64,000 bases of DNA from positions 186,001 through 250,000 of the forward strand of contig CAWISL010000007.1 of the NCBI GenBank assembly GCA_963838795.1. The letters run 5' to 3'. Below, piece by piece: positions 40,620 to 48,977 of the stretch. This stretch comes from JAIBJN01 sp963838795. Lineage in GTDB: Bacteria > Actinomycetota > Thermoleophilia > Gaiellales > Gaiellaceae. Under the pieces are notes generated by a model. The model did not search any database, was not told the DNA's origin, and saw only the letters and a program-made list of their open reading frames with translations. The translations under genes and the position numbers were made by a program. The first letter of the stretch is position 1. The number at the start of each line of letters is the position of its first letter.

Positions 40620-41012
40620 CTAGTCCGAGCCGACCGGACGCTCCTCCTGCAGCACCCAGCCGTTCCCGTCCGGGTCGCGGAAGGACGCGAACCTGAAGCC
40701 GGGCCGGCCGGGGCGGCCGAGAACCTGGATCTCGCTCACGTCGACTCCGCGCCCGACGAGGGCGTCTCTGGCAGCCACCATGTCCGCGACGACAAGCTGA
40801 AGGCCCTGGACGGAGCCCGGCTCCATGTCCGCGAGGCCGGTGCCGATCACGATCGCGCAGGCCGAGCCCGGAGGCGTGAGCTGAACGACGCGCACCCGCT
40901 CGCTCACCTGGTGGTCGCGGTCGAGGTGGAAGCCCACCTGGTCGGCGTAGAAGGCCTTGGCTCGGTCGACGTCCCCGACCGGGACTTGGACGACCTCGAG
41001 CCGAAACTCCAT
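40620..41012 (-). CDS. VOC-superfamily (glyoxalase-like) protein
   Basis: 130 residues from ATG 41012. Two beta-alpha-beta-beta-beta repeats: VVQVPVGDVDRAKAFYADQVGFHLDRD and the second half ending FRFASFRDPDGNGWVLQEE. The family covers lyases, dioxygenases and resistance proteins; metal ligands are only partly conserved. Follows metK by 5 bp on the minus strand. Substrate unknown. Confidence 0.88.
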   Translation of the reverse strand: MEFRLEVVQVPVGDVDRAKAFYADQVGFHLDRDHQVSERVRVVQLTPPGSACAIVIGTGLADMEPGSVQGLQLVVADMVAARDALVGRGVDVSEIQVLGRPGRPGFRFASFRDPDGNGWVLQEERPVGSD

Positions 41013-41017
41013 CGAGC

Positions 41018-42262
41018 CTAGGAGACGGGAACCTCGTCGGCCAGGCCCGCAGCGGCGCGGAGGGCGTCCGCCTTCTCCGTCCGCTCCCACGTGAAGTCGT
41101 GCTCGACACGGCCGAAGTGACCGTACGCTGCGGTCTTCGCGTAGATGGGCCGGCGAAGGTCGAGGTCGCGGAGGATGGCGCCCGGGCGCAGGTCGAAATG
41201 CTCGCGGACGAGCTCCTCGATGCGCGAGAGGGGGATCCGCTCGGTGCCGAACGACTCGACCTCGATCGAGACGGGGTGCGCCATGCCGATCGCGTAGGCG
41301 ACCTGGAGCTCGCAGCGGTCCGCGAGGCCGGCGGCGACGACGTTCTTCGCCACGTGGCGGGCGGCGTAGGCCGCTGAGCGGTCGACCTTGGTGGGGTCCT
41401 TGCCGGAGAACGCGCCCCCGCCGTGGCGGGCGGCGCCGCCGTACGTGTCGACGATGATCTTCCGCCCCGTCAGGCCCGTGTCCCCCATCGGCCCGCCGAG
41501 CACGAACTTTCCGGTCGGGTTGACGAGGACGAAGTCACGCTCCTCGAAGCGGCGCTCGTCGTAGAGGTCGCGGGGGAGGATCGGATGGAGGACGTGCTCG
41601 ATCAGGTCGGGCTTGATCAGCGTCTCCTCGTCCAGGCCGTCTCGGTGCTGGGTCGAGACGAGCACGCGGACGACCTCGACCGGCCGCTGGCGACCGTGCT
41701 CGTCCACCTCGTAGCGGATCGTCACCTGCGTCTTCCCGTCCGGGCGCAGGTACGGGAGGATCTGCGCCTTCCGCACCTCCGAGAGCCGCTTGGCGATCTT
41801 GTGCGCGAGCGTGATCGGGAGCGGCATCAGCTCCTCGGTCTCGGTGCAGGCGTAGCCGAACATCATCCCCTGGTCGCCCGCGCCGATCTGGTCGAGCGGA
41901 TCGTCATCACCGTGCTGCATCTCGTAGGAGCTGTCCACGCCCTGGGCGATGTCCGGCGACTGCTCGTCGAGCGCGACGATCACGCCGCAGGTGTCCGCAT
42001 CGAAGCCGTACTTGGCTCGGTCGTAGCCGATCTCCTTGATCTTCGTTCGGACGGCGCGCGGGATGTCCACGTAGGTCTCGGTCGTGATCTCGCCCGCGAC
42101 GACGACGAGGCCCGTCGTCACCAGCGTCTCGCAGGCGACGCGGCCGCCGGGGTCGTCCGCAAGGACGTGGTCGAGGATCGTGTCCGAGACCTGATCGGCG
42201 ACCTTGTCCGGGTGCCCCTCGGTGACAGACTCGGAGGTGAAGAGGAACTCGCGCGCGGCCAT
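41018..42262 (-). CDS. metK: S-adenosylmethionine synthetase
   Basis: 414 residues from ATG 42262. It makes SAM from methionine and ATP. Motifs: SESVTEGHPDKVADQ, GAGDQGMMFGYA, GGPMGDTGLTGRKIIVDTYGG, the phosphate loop GGGAFSGKDPTKVDRSAAYA, and AIGMAHPVSIEV. No SAM riboswitch was recognised upstream; instead hairpin element copy B lies 24 bp from the start. A TAGCCT hexamer 8 nt before the ATG could be a weak -10. Confidence 0.97.
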   Translation of the reverse strand: MAAREFLFTSESVTEGHPDKVADQVSDTILDHVLADDPGGRVACETLVTTGLVVVAGEITTETYVDIPRAVRTKIKEIGYDRAKYGFDADTCGVIVALDEQSPDIAQGVDSSYEMQHGDDDPLDQIGAGDQGMMFGYACTETEELMPLPITLAHKIAKRLSEVRKAQILPYLRPDGKTQVTIRYEVDEHGRQRPVEVVRVLVSTQHRDGLDEETLIKPDLIEHVLHPILPRDLYDERRFEERDFVLVNPTGKFVLGGPMGDTGLTGRKIIVDTYGGAARHGGGAFSGKDPTKVDRSAAYAARHVAKNVVAAGLADRCELQVAYAIGMAHPVSIEVESFGTERIPLSRIEELVREHFDLRPGAILRDLDLRRPIYAKTAAYGHFGRVEHDFTWERTEKADALRAAAGLADEVPVS

Positions 42263-42286
42263 CGGCCGAAAGGCTACCGACGCGTC

Positions 42287-42451
42287 AAGTGCCCCGCCTG
42301 GTAATGCCGCGTCGCTTCTGCGTCGCGAGCACCAAGCATGAGTCCGCACTCGCCCGCGGCCAAGGCTGGACGCCTTGGCAAGGGCGAGGGTGGGCTCAGG
42401 CGCCGCGTGATCGCGGTGCAGAAGCGGCATGCATTGCCGGGCGGGGCACTA
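42287..42451. repeat. Hairpin element, family 1, copy B (upstream of metK)
   Basis: 165 bp. Inverted ends pair at 16 of 19 positions (42287-42305 against 42433-42451). Internal hairpins include CAAGGC/GCCTTG around 42362-42380 and CCGCG/CGCGG around CGTGATC. Its last three bases on the plus strand (CTA) are the TAG stop of the DUF3352 gene. About three quarters identical by eye to copy C at 46070-46233; one end pair is C-G here and T-A there, a compensating change. Confidence 0.8.
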
Positions 42452-43816
42452 GTCGATGCCCAGGAAGAGCGAGAAGCGCTGCACGTCGCCCGAGCCCGAG
42501 CCCCAGAAGACGGCGCCGCCGAGCGGCTCCAGGTACTCGTCCAGCTCGTTCGCCCCGCCGTCGTGCGGCGCAACGAGCCCGAGGACGAGCGGCGCGGCGG
42601 CCTGCACGTCCACGTAGCCGAAGCCTGTGGTCTCATCCGGCGTCCCGGCATCGTCGAGAGCCGCCTCGAAGCGGTCATCCTGGTCGAGGCGAGGGCCGTC
42701 CGCGCGGAGGGCGTCCAGCGCCTTCTGCGAGGTGGAGACGGCGAGGAGGCCGTCGAAGGCGTCGTAGACGATCGGCGTCTTCTCATCGGCGAGCTTGAGC
42801 AGCGCATCCACCGTTCGCAGCGCGGCCGCCTCGTCGTCGACCTGGGTGACGAGCGTCACGGCCGGTTCCGGGCTTACGTAGACCACAGTCTCTCCCGAGA
42901 GAAGCGCCCCGACCTCGTCCAGGCCGAACGGCATGAAGGCTCCCTCCGTTCCGCCGCCGAGCATGTCGACGTACCGGTCGAGGGCCGCGCCGAGATCGTT
43001 GAAGGAGAGGAACGCCACTGCGCCGGCCGGCACCTCCTCGACGAGCTCGGACGTGTACGCCTCGGTCTCGGGAACGGTGCTCTCGTCGGCGGCAAGAACC
43101 TGGCCCTCGATGCGGACGCCATCGCCCTCCGCGCGAAGTGCCGCGCCAATCGAGGCGTCGGCTCCCGCGGCGGCCCCGAACGGCAGCTGCTGCAGGCCGC
43201 CGGACATCTCCGGCAAGACGCCCGCGAGCGCCCCGCCGTTCGCGTACACGCGGACCAACGCGTCTCCCGGAAGATCGTCCATCGCCTCGACGAACGCTTC
43301 GGAGTCCTCGAGCGCGGGCCCGTCTAGCGCGTCGCGGTACTGCTCGAGCACCGCCTCGCTCTCGGCCGCGACCTGCCAGCCGTTCACCTCGGCGTGAACA
43401 CCCTCGCCCTCCTCGAAGAGCTGCTCGAACGCGTCCTGATCGCCCGGCTGCGTGAGGATGACCACCGGCGGCTCCTCACCGGGCCGCACCGGCTCGGAGA
43501 GGACCGCGAAGGCGACCTCGGGACCGAGCGCGTCCCGCAGATCGGCGTCTCCGTCCAGGCCCGCCTCCTCGGCGGCCTCGGCCAGGAGCTTCTCCAGCTT
43601 GCCCTCTCCGTCGGGGAAGTTCGCCAGGAGCCCGGCCACGGCGCGCCACTGATCGCCTTCGAACGACGTGTCGACCGAGACGTAGACGGCGGCGTCCTCG
43701 GGCACCACGGAGGCCGCGCCGCCGGCTTTGCTGCCGTCGCCGCAGCCGGCGAGCACCGGCACGAGCGCGGCGACGAGGAGAGCCAGGATCAGACGCATCC
43801 ACTTCACGTTACTCAT
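42449..43816 (-). CDS. DUF3352-type lipoprotein
   Basis: 455 residues from 43816; a second Met at residue 7 (MRLILALL) is an alternative start. Signal peptide with lipobox LAGC (Cys about 25), followed by GDGSK, so a membrane-anchored lipoprotein exported and lipidated by Lgt (gene at 55.5-56.4 kb). The mature part is acidic, with repeated units of the DUF3352 type (VPEDAAVYVSVD; DLPGDALVRVYANG; AGAVAFLSFNDLG). Function unknown. Confidence 0.82.
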   Translation of the reverse strand: MSNVKWMRLILALLVAALVPVLAGCGDGSKAGGAASVVPEDAAVYVSVDTSFEGDQWRAVAGLLANFPDGEGKLEKLLAEAAEEAGLDGDADLRDALGPEVAFAVLSEPVRPGEEPPVVILTQPGDQDAFEQLFEEGEGVHAEVNGWQVAAESEAVLEQYRDALDGPALEDSEAFVEAMDDLPGDALVRVYANGGALAGVLPEMSGGLQQLPFGAAAGADASIGAALRAEGDGVRIEGQVLAADESTVPETEAYTSELVEEVPAGAVAFLSFNDLGAALDRYVDMLGGGTEGAFMPFGLDEVGALLSGETVVYVSPEPAVTLVTQVDDEAAALRTVDALLKLADEKTPIVYDAFDGLLAVSTSQKALDALRADGPRLDQDDRFEAALDDAGTPDETTGFGYVDVQAAAPLVLGLVAPHDGGANELDEYLEPLGGAVFWGSGSGDVQRFSLFLGID

Positions 43817-44765
43817 CTGTCGGCGTTCTGCTCATCAAGCCTGAGACCAGGTCGAGGGCGCTCGTCCCGTTCAGCACCTCGCAGATCGCCTCGGTAATGG
43901 GGAGCTCGACGCCGACGCGGTGAGAGAGATCGCGAAGCACGGGGGCGGTCGTCAGCCCCTCGACGACCATCCCGATCTCCTCTCGCGCCTGCTCGGGCGA
44001 GCGGCCTCGGGCGATCAGCTCGCCGGCCCGCCGATTCCGGCTGTAGCGGGAGAAGCAGGTGACGATCAGGTCGCCCATGCCGGCGAGGCCGGAGAACGTC
44101 TCGACGCGGGCGCCGCAGGCCTCGCCCAGCCGGGCCATCTCGGCGAGCCCGCGGGTGATGAGAGCCGCCTTGGCGTTGTCGCCGAACCCGAAGCCGTCGA
44201 CGCCTCCGGCGGCGAGCGCCATTACGTTCTTCGCCGCCGCGCAGAGCTCGACCCCGGCGAGGTCGGGGTTCAAGTAGACCCGGAACCGCGTCGAGATGAT
44301 CGCGTGCTGGAGCTCGACCGCGAGCGCCCCGTCCTCGCTCGAGATCACCGCTGCCGCCGGGAGGCCCTGGGCGATCTCCTCCGCGTGGTTGGGGCCCGAG
44401 AGCACCGCCACGGGCCGGCCGCTGACGACCTTCGAGAGCCGCGAGCCCGTCTCCGGGTCCAGGCCCTTGGTCAGGCTGAGGACGGGCGCCTCGCCCGGGA
44501 GGCCCTCCGCAACCTCCCGGAAGGCCCGGCTCGGAACGGCCATGCAGACGAGATCGGCCTCGGCGACCGGGGCCGCCTCGAGCGGCGCCGCGCTGACGGC
44601 TGAGAGATCCATATCCACGAGGTAGCGCGGGTTGCGGCCGGTCTCCGTGATGGCGCGCGCCTGCTCGGGGTCGCGGCAGGCGAGCGTGACCTCGTGCCCG
44701 CGCTCGGCGAGGAGGGTCGCGAAGACGGAGCCCCAGGAGCCGCCGCCGACGACGACCGCGTTCAC
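43809..44765 (-). CDS. gpsA: Glycerol-3-phosphate dehydrogenase [NAD(P)+]
   Basis: 318 residues from GTG 44765, overlapping the der stop (GTGA). It supplies sn-glycerol 3-phosphate for phospholipids. Rossmann VVGGGSWGSVFATLLAERG (4-22), SLTKGLDP, LSGPNHAEEIAQGLP, CAAAKNVMALAAGGVDG with the catalytic Lys, and LAGMGDLIVTCFSRYSRNRRAG. Confidence 0.97.
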   Translation of the reverse strand: MNAVVVGGGSWGSVFATLLAERGHEVTLACRDPEQARAITETGRNPRYLVDMDLSAVSAAPLEAAPVAEADLVCMAVPSRAFREVAEGLPGEAPVLSLTKGLDPETGSRLSKVVSGRPVAVLSGPNHAEEIAQGLPAAAVISSEDGALAVELQHAIISTRFRVYLNPDLAGVELCAAAKNVMALAAGGVDGFGFGDNAKAALITRGLAEMARLGEACGARVETFSGLAGMGDLIVTCFSRYSRNRRAGELIARGRSPEQAREEIGMVVEGLTTAPVLRDLSHRVGVELPITEAICEVLNGTSALDLVSGLMSRTPTDE

Positions 44766-46068
44766 GAGCGCCGCACGAAGTCGATGATCACCGGCACCCC
44801 CTCGAGGCCGAGCCGCTCCCTGAGCTGGTTCTCCACCCAGTAGCCGTAGTCGCGCGTCAGCAGGCCCGGGTCGTTCACGTGGATGCGGAAGCGGGGTGGC
44901 CGCGTCGAGACCTGCGTGCCGTAGAGGAGGTTCAGGCGCCTGCCGTTCCTGCTCGGGCCGGGACGGGCTTCGCGCAGCTCCTGCAGGATCCGGTTGAGCC
45001 CGGCCGTCGGCACGCGGGCCGTGTGCTTCGCGAAAAGCTCTTCGACGCGGTCGAGGAGCTTGCCAACGCCTCGGTTCGTCTTTGCCGAGACCGCGACGAC
45101 CGGCGGGCGCTGGCGCAGCTTGCTCTCGATGCGGGGGCGCACGTCCTCGATTCCAACCCCCGTAGCGTCCCACTTCGAGAGGACGACCAGGGTCGCGTCG
45201 CCCGCCGTCCTGGCGACGTCCGCGACGGCGAGATCCTGGTCGACGAGGCCCTCCGTCGAGTCGACGAGGACGAGCGCCACGTCGGCCCGCTCGGCGGCTT
45301 TGATCGCGCGGAGCTCGGAGTAGTACTCGATCCCCTGCCGGTGCCGGCGCTTGCGCCGGAGGCCCGCCGTGTCCACGAGGACGTAGGTCGTGTCGCCGCG
45401 CCGGAGCACGGTGTCGATCGAGTCGCGCGTCGTCCCGGGCTGGTCGGAGACGATCACCCGCTCCTGGCCGACGAGGGCGTTCACGAGGCTCGACTTGCCC
45501 ACGTTGGGCCGCCCCAGCACGGCGACGCGGATGGCATCGTCCCCGACCTCGGGCGGCCCTTCGCCTGGGAGCAGCGAGACGATCTGGTCGAGCAGGTCGC
45601 CCGTCCCGTGCCCGTGCAGCGCCGAGATCGGGAGTGGGTCGCCGAGGCCAAGGCGGTGGAACTCAAGCGCGTCGTCGTCCCGCCTCGGGTCGTCGACCTT
45701 GTTGGCGACGACGAGCACCGGCTTGCCGGAGCGTCGCAGGATGTCCGCGATCTCCTCGTCGCCGGGCGTCACCCCGGCTTTGGAGTCGACGACGAAGACG
45801 ACGAGATCGGCCTCGTCGACGGCCCGCCGGGCCTGCTCGGCGACCTGCTGGATCAGCGGCGAGGATCGGCGACGTCGACCCCGCCGGTGTCGAAGAGGAC
45901 GAACCGCTTGCCCGCCCACTCGCAGACCACGTCCTTGCGGTCGCGGGTGACGCCCGGCGTCTCGAAGACAACGGCCTCGCGCGTGGCGGTGAGGCGGTTG
46001 ACGAGCGTGGACTTCCCGACGTTCGGAAAGCCGACAACGGCGACCGCGCCGAGCAGCGGCGCCTCCAC
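44762..46068 (-). CDS. der: GTPase Der, interrupted by an apparent -1 frameshift
   Basis: Der is a two-GTPase ribosome assembly factor of about 440 residues. Start GTG 46068. The first G domain begins GFPNVGKSTLVNRL and continues through PGVTRDRK and FDTGGVDVADP, then hits TGA at 45853-45855. The rest continues in another frame from about 45862: SPLIQQVAEQARRAV, VDSKAGVTPGDEEI, second domain GRPNVGKSSLVNAL, DTAGLRRK, KH-like end. Restoring one base at 45863-45864 (GG to GGG on the plus strand) joins the halves perfectly. Because Der is normally essential, a sequence error is the simplest explanation. Confidence 0.9.
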
Positions 46069-46069
46069 C

Positions 46070-46233
46070 TAGTGCCACTCCGGGTAATTCAGCCGCGCTC
46101 CTGCGTCGCGAGCATCAAGCCAGAGTTCGACTCGTCCGAAGCAAGGCTGGACGCCTTGGTGAGGGCGAGGGTGGGCTCAGGCGCCGCGTGATCGCGGGGC
46201 AGGGGCAGGCGTGGATTGCCTGGAGGGGCACTA
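46070..46233. repeat. Hairpin element, family 1, copy C (plsC-der gap)
   Basis: 164 bp. TAGTGCCACTCCGGGTAAT (46070-46088) pairs with the other end (46215-46233) at 16 of 19 positions. Internal GCAAGGCTGGACGCCTTGG and GGGCTCAGGCGCCGCGTGAT are shared with copy B. The plsC stop TAG is its terminal trinucleotide, and on the minus strand its other end puts GGAG 10 nt before the der GTG. Confidence 0.8.
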
Positions 46234-46908
46234 GACCTTCGCGGGGATACTCTCGCGGCGCGGAGGCGTCGCGTGTCGCGGCCGGCCGAGCTCGTGGATC
46301 CGGACGAGCCACTCCCAGAGGCGCTTGATCTCCGCCATGATCTCCTCCGAGGCCGCCGCGTAGCCCTTGGAGTTGCGCGGGTGCTCGGCGAAGCGCATCG
46401 GCTCGCCGAACGCGAGGGAGACGGCCGCGCGGTTGCCGAGCTTCCAGGTCTGCGAGCCGTGGATCGCCGCCGGGACCACCGGCACCCCCTCGGAGATGGC
46501 GACCATGGCCGCACCCGGCTTGGCCTCCCCCGGCACGCCGCTCGTCTGGCGCGTGCCCTCCACGAAGAGCCCCAGCATGTCGTTCTCCCGCACGGCCTCG
46601 CGCATGCGCCGGAGCGCGTCGCGATCCGACTCCCCACGCCGGATCGCGAGCGTCCCGTGCGCGGCGATGAGCTGCGAGAGCCCCGGGACGTCGAACAGCT
46701 CGCTCTTCGCGACGAAGACCAACCTGCGTGGGCACATGGTGCCGACGACGGGAACGTCGATGAAGTTGAAGTGGTTGACGGCGAGCACAGCGCCGCCCTC
46801 GCGCGGCACACGCTCCTTCCCGTAGACCCGGATCGAGGTCGCGGCGCGCGTCAGGCTCCCGAGGAAGCCCTTGCCGACCGTCCAGTAGACGAGGTCGACT
46901 GGCTTCAC
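46231..46908 (-). CDS. plsC: 1-acylglycerol-3-phosphate acyltransferase (PlsC family)
   Basis: 225 residues from GTG 46908, overlapping cmk by 4 bp. Acyltransferase motifs: NHFNFIDVP (HX4D, H46 and D51), LFVEGTRQTSG (motif III), and VPVVPAAIHG. It transfers acyl groups to lysophosphatidic acid or a related acceptor. cmk-plsC-der is a common Gram-positive arrangement. Confidence 0.93.
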   Translation of the reverse strand: MKPVDLVYWTVGKGFLGSLTRAATSIRVYGKERVPREGGAVLAVNHFNFIDVPVVGTMCPRRLVFVAKSELFDVPGLSQLIAAHGTLAIRRGESDRDALRRMREAVRENDMLGLFVEGTRQTSGVPGEAKPGAAMVAISEGVPVVPAAIHGSQTWKLGNRAAVSLAFGEPMRFAEHPRNSKGYAAASEEIMAEIKRLWEWLVRIHELGRPRHATPPRRESIPAKV

Positions 46909-47540
46909 GCGCTCGCGCTCGCCCTCTCCTCGACGAGCCGCTCGATCCGGTCGAGAACCTCGTCGATGGTGAGCGCGGTGGTGTCGATCTGCTCGGCGTC
47001 GCGCGCCGCCTGCATCTGAGCGGCGTCGCGCTCGTCCCGGAGCCGCAGGTCGGTGGCCAGAGCCTCCGCGCCGATGTCGGGATGGTCGGCCTGGCGCCGG
47101 CGAGCGCGCTCGCCGGGGTCGGCGACGAGATACACCTTCACCTCGGCGTCAGGGCAGACCACCGTGCCGATGTCGCGCCCCTCGATGACCGCGTCGCCGC
47201 CTTCGGCGAGCTCGCGCTGGCGCTCCTTCATGACCGAGCGCACCTCCGGGTGGCGCGCGACCGTGGAGACGACGCGGTCGATCCGCGGCTCGCGGATCGC
47301 CTCCGTGACGTCCATGCCGCGGACGAGCACGCGCTCACCCTCGAACGTGACCGGGCTGGCGAACGCGAGCGCCCCGAGCTCCGGCCCCTCGTCGAGGTCG
47401 ATGCCGTCCTCGAGCGCGAGCCACGTGAGGGCGCGGTACATCGCGCCCGTGTCGAGGTAGCGGAACCTCAGGCGCTCGGCGAGGCCGCGCGCGACGGTGC
47501 TCTTCCCGGACCCGGCCGGGCCGTCGATGGCGACGATCAC
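46905..47540 (-). CDS. cmk: Cytidylate kinase
   Basis: 211 residues from GTG 47540, with GGAG 6 nt upstream. P-loop IDGPAGSGKSTVARG near the N-terminus, YLDTGAMYRALTWLAL, EGRDIGTVVCPDAEVKVYL, and ARRRQADHP of the lid. A 7-codon frame starting with an ATG in the hairpin (47560) ends in a TGA overlapping this GTG, so coupling is possible; an in-frame ATG at 47579 would add 13 residues. Confidence 0.96.
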   Translation of the reverse strand: MIVAIDGPAGSGKSTVARGLAERLRFRYLDTGAMYRALTWLALEDGIDLDEGPELGALAFASPVTFEGERVLVRGMDVTEAIREPRIDRVVSTVARHPEVRSVMKERQRELAEGGDAVIEGRDIGTVVCPDAEVKVYLVADPGERARRRQADHPDIGAEALATDLRLRDERDAAQMQAARDAEQIDTTALTIDEVLDRIERLVEERASASA

Positions 47541-47555
47541 ACGTGCTCCTGGTGT

Positions 47556-47690
47556 CTCATGGGCCAGGGTCTGGCCCATGAGCGGTGGAGGGTGTGTGAG
47601 GGAACCGGGAGGTTCCCTCACTCGATCGAAGAAGGGGGTCCGTGGGGGAAACCTGGTTTCCCCCACGGGAACGAGCCGCAGGCGAGTGAC
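47556..47690. repeat. Three-hairpin intergenic element, family 3, copy 2
   Basis: Three perfect stems: 47556-47567/47571-47582 (12 bp), 47596-47606/47611-47621 (11 bp), 47640-47652/47656-47668 (13 bp), then a tail ending GGCGAGTGAC directly before the aroA stop codon. Stems 2 and 3 match copy 1 (17651-17783); stem 1 has changed sequence but keeps pairing. It lies between aroA and cmk in the same operon. Confidence 0.8.
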
Positions 47691-48975
47691 TCATCGAAGG
47701 GCGACCGAGTCGAGCATGGGGAAGAAGTCGGGGAAGCTTACCGCGACGGTCTCGGCACCCCGGAGCTCCACCCCCTCACGCGAGACGAGCCCGGCGACCG
47801 CGCCCAGCATTGCGATCCGGTGGTCGCCGCGGGCGTCGACCACGCCCCCACCCTGAGGGCGGGAGGGGACCCCACGAACCCGGAAGCCATCGTGACGCAA
47901 CTCGATGTGGATTCCCAGAGGCCGCAGCGCATCTTTCACGCTTTCGAGACGATCCGACTCCTTCACGCGCAGCTCCTGCGCGCCCGTGACGACGCTGTCG
48001 CCGTGCGCCATGCCGGCGGTCAGCGCGAAGAGCGGCAGCTCGTCGACGAGCGCGGGCACCTCCTCGGCGCCGATCGAGGTCGCGACCAGCTCGGCGGCCT
48101 CGACCTCGAGGTCGCCGACCGGCTCGCCCCCGGCGGCGCGCCGGTTGAAGACGGCCACGCGCGCGCCCATGCGCTCGAGAACCGCGAGAAGCCCGGTGCG
48201 CGTCGGATTCAGCCCCACGCCGTGCAGGCGCAGCTTCGAGCCGGCCAGGAGCGTCGCCGCGACGATGAACGGCGCAGCCGAGGAGACGTCCCCGGGGATC
48301 GTCGGCCCGAAGCGGCTCGAGCCGTTCCACCGGCCAGACGGCGGCCTCCTTCGGCCCGCGGCGCACGCGGGCTCCCATCGCCTCCAGCATCCGCTCCGTG
48401 TGGTCACGGCTCGGATGCGGCTCCACCGCCGTCGTCGGCCCGTCCTGGGCATACAGCCCGGCCAGGAGGACGCAGGACTTCACCTGGGCGCTCGCTACGG
48501 GAAGCTCCCAGCGCAGCGGCTCCAGCTCCCCTCCCTCGACGACCACCGGCGCGCGCCCGCCGGTCGTCTCCACGAGCGCGCCCATGGCCCGCAGCGGCTC
48601 GGCGATCCGCTCCATCGGCCGGGTGCTGAGCGACTCGTCGCCGACGAGCTCGAAGCGACCCGCCTGGCCGGCCAGGATGCCCGGGAGAAGGCGCATCAGC
48701 GTGCCTGCGTTCCCGCAGTCGAGCGGGGCGGCGGGCTCCCGGATCCCGCGCAGGCCGACCCCTTCGACGCGGACGCGGTCGCCATCCATCTCAACCACGG
48801 CCCCGAGCACACGCACTGCGGCGGCCGTCGAGAGCGTGTCCTTCGAGACGCCGAACCCGTCGATCTCACTCTCCCCGGCGGCGATCGAGCCGAGGAGGAG
48901 CGCGCGGTGCGAGATCGACTTGTCGCCGGGCACGGCGACGTCTCCCTCGACCGACGCCGCAGGCTCGACGCGCAC
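47691..48975 (-). CDS. aroA: EPSP synthase (AroA), interrupted by an apparent +1 frameshift
   Basis: About 427 residues from GTG 48975. It makes 5-enolpyruvylshikimate 3-phosphate. First frame: VPGDKSISHRALLLGSIA, LDCGNAGTLMRLLPG, HPSRDHTERMLEAMG, ERLEPLR. Second frame: IPGDVSSAAPFIVAATLL, GLNPTRTGLL, VDELPLFALTAG, ELRVKESDRL, DHRIAMLGAVAGL. Removing one base of the CCC at 48306-48308 (plus strand) yields LRPTIPGDVSS, exactly the family pattern. Either a one-base sequence error or a real inactivating insertion. Confidence 0.9.
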
Positions 48976-48977
48976 CG

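Noticed and set aside
42263..42448. Possible SAM riboswitch in front of metK
   Set aside because: The space is occupied by the family 1 element whose copies also precede der and khpA, genes unrelated to SAM; no SAM-I or SAM-II core pattern seen.
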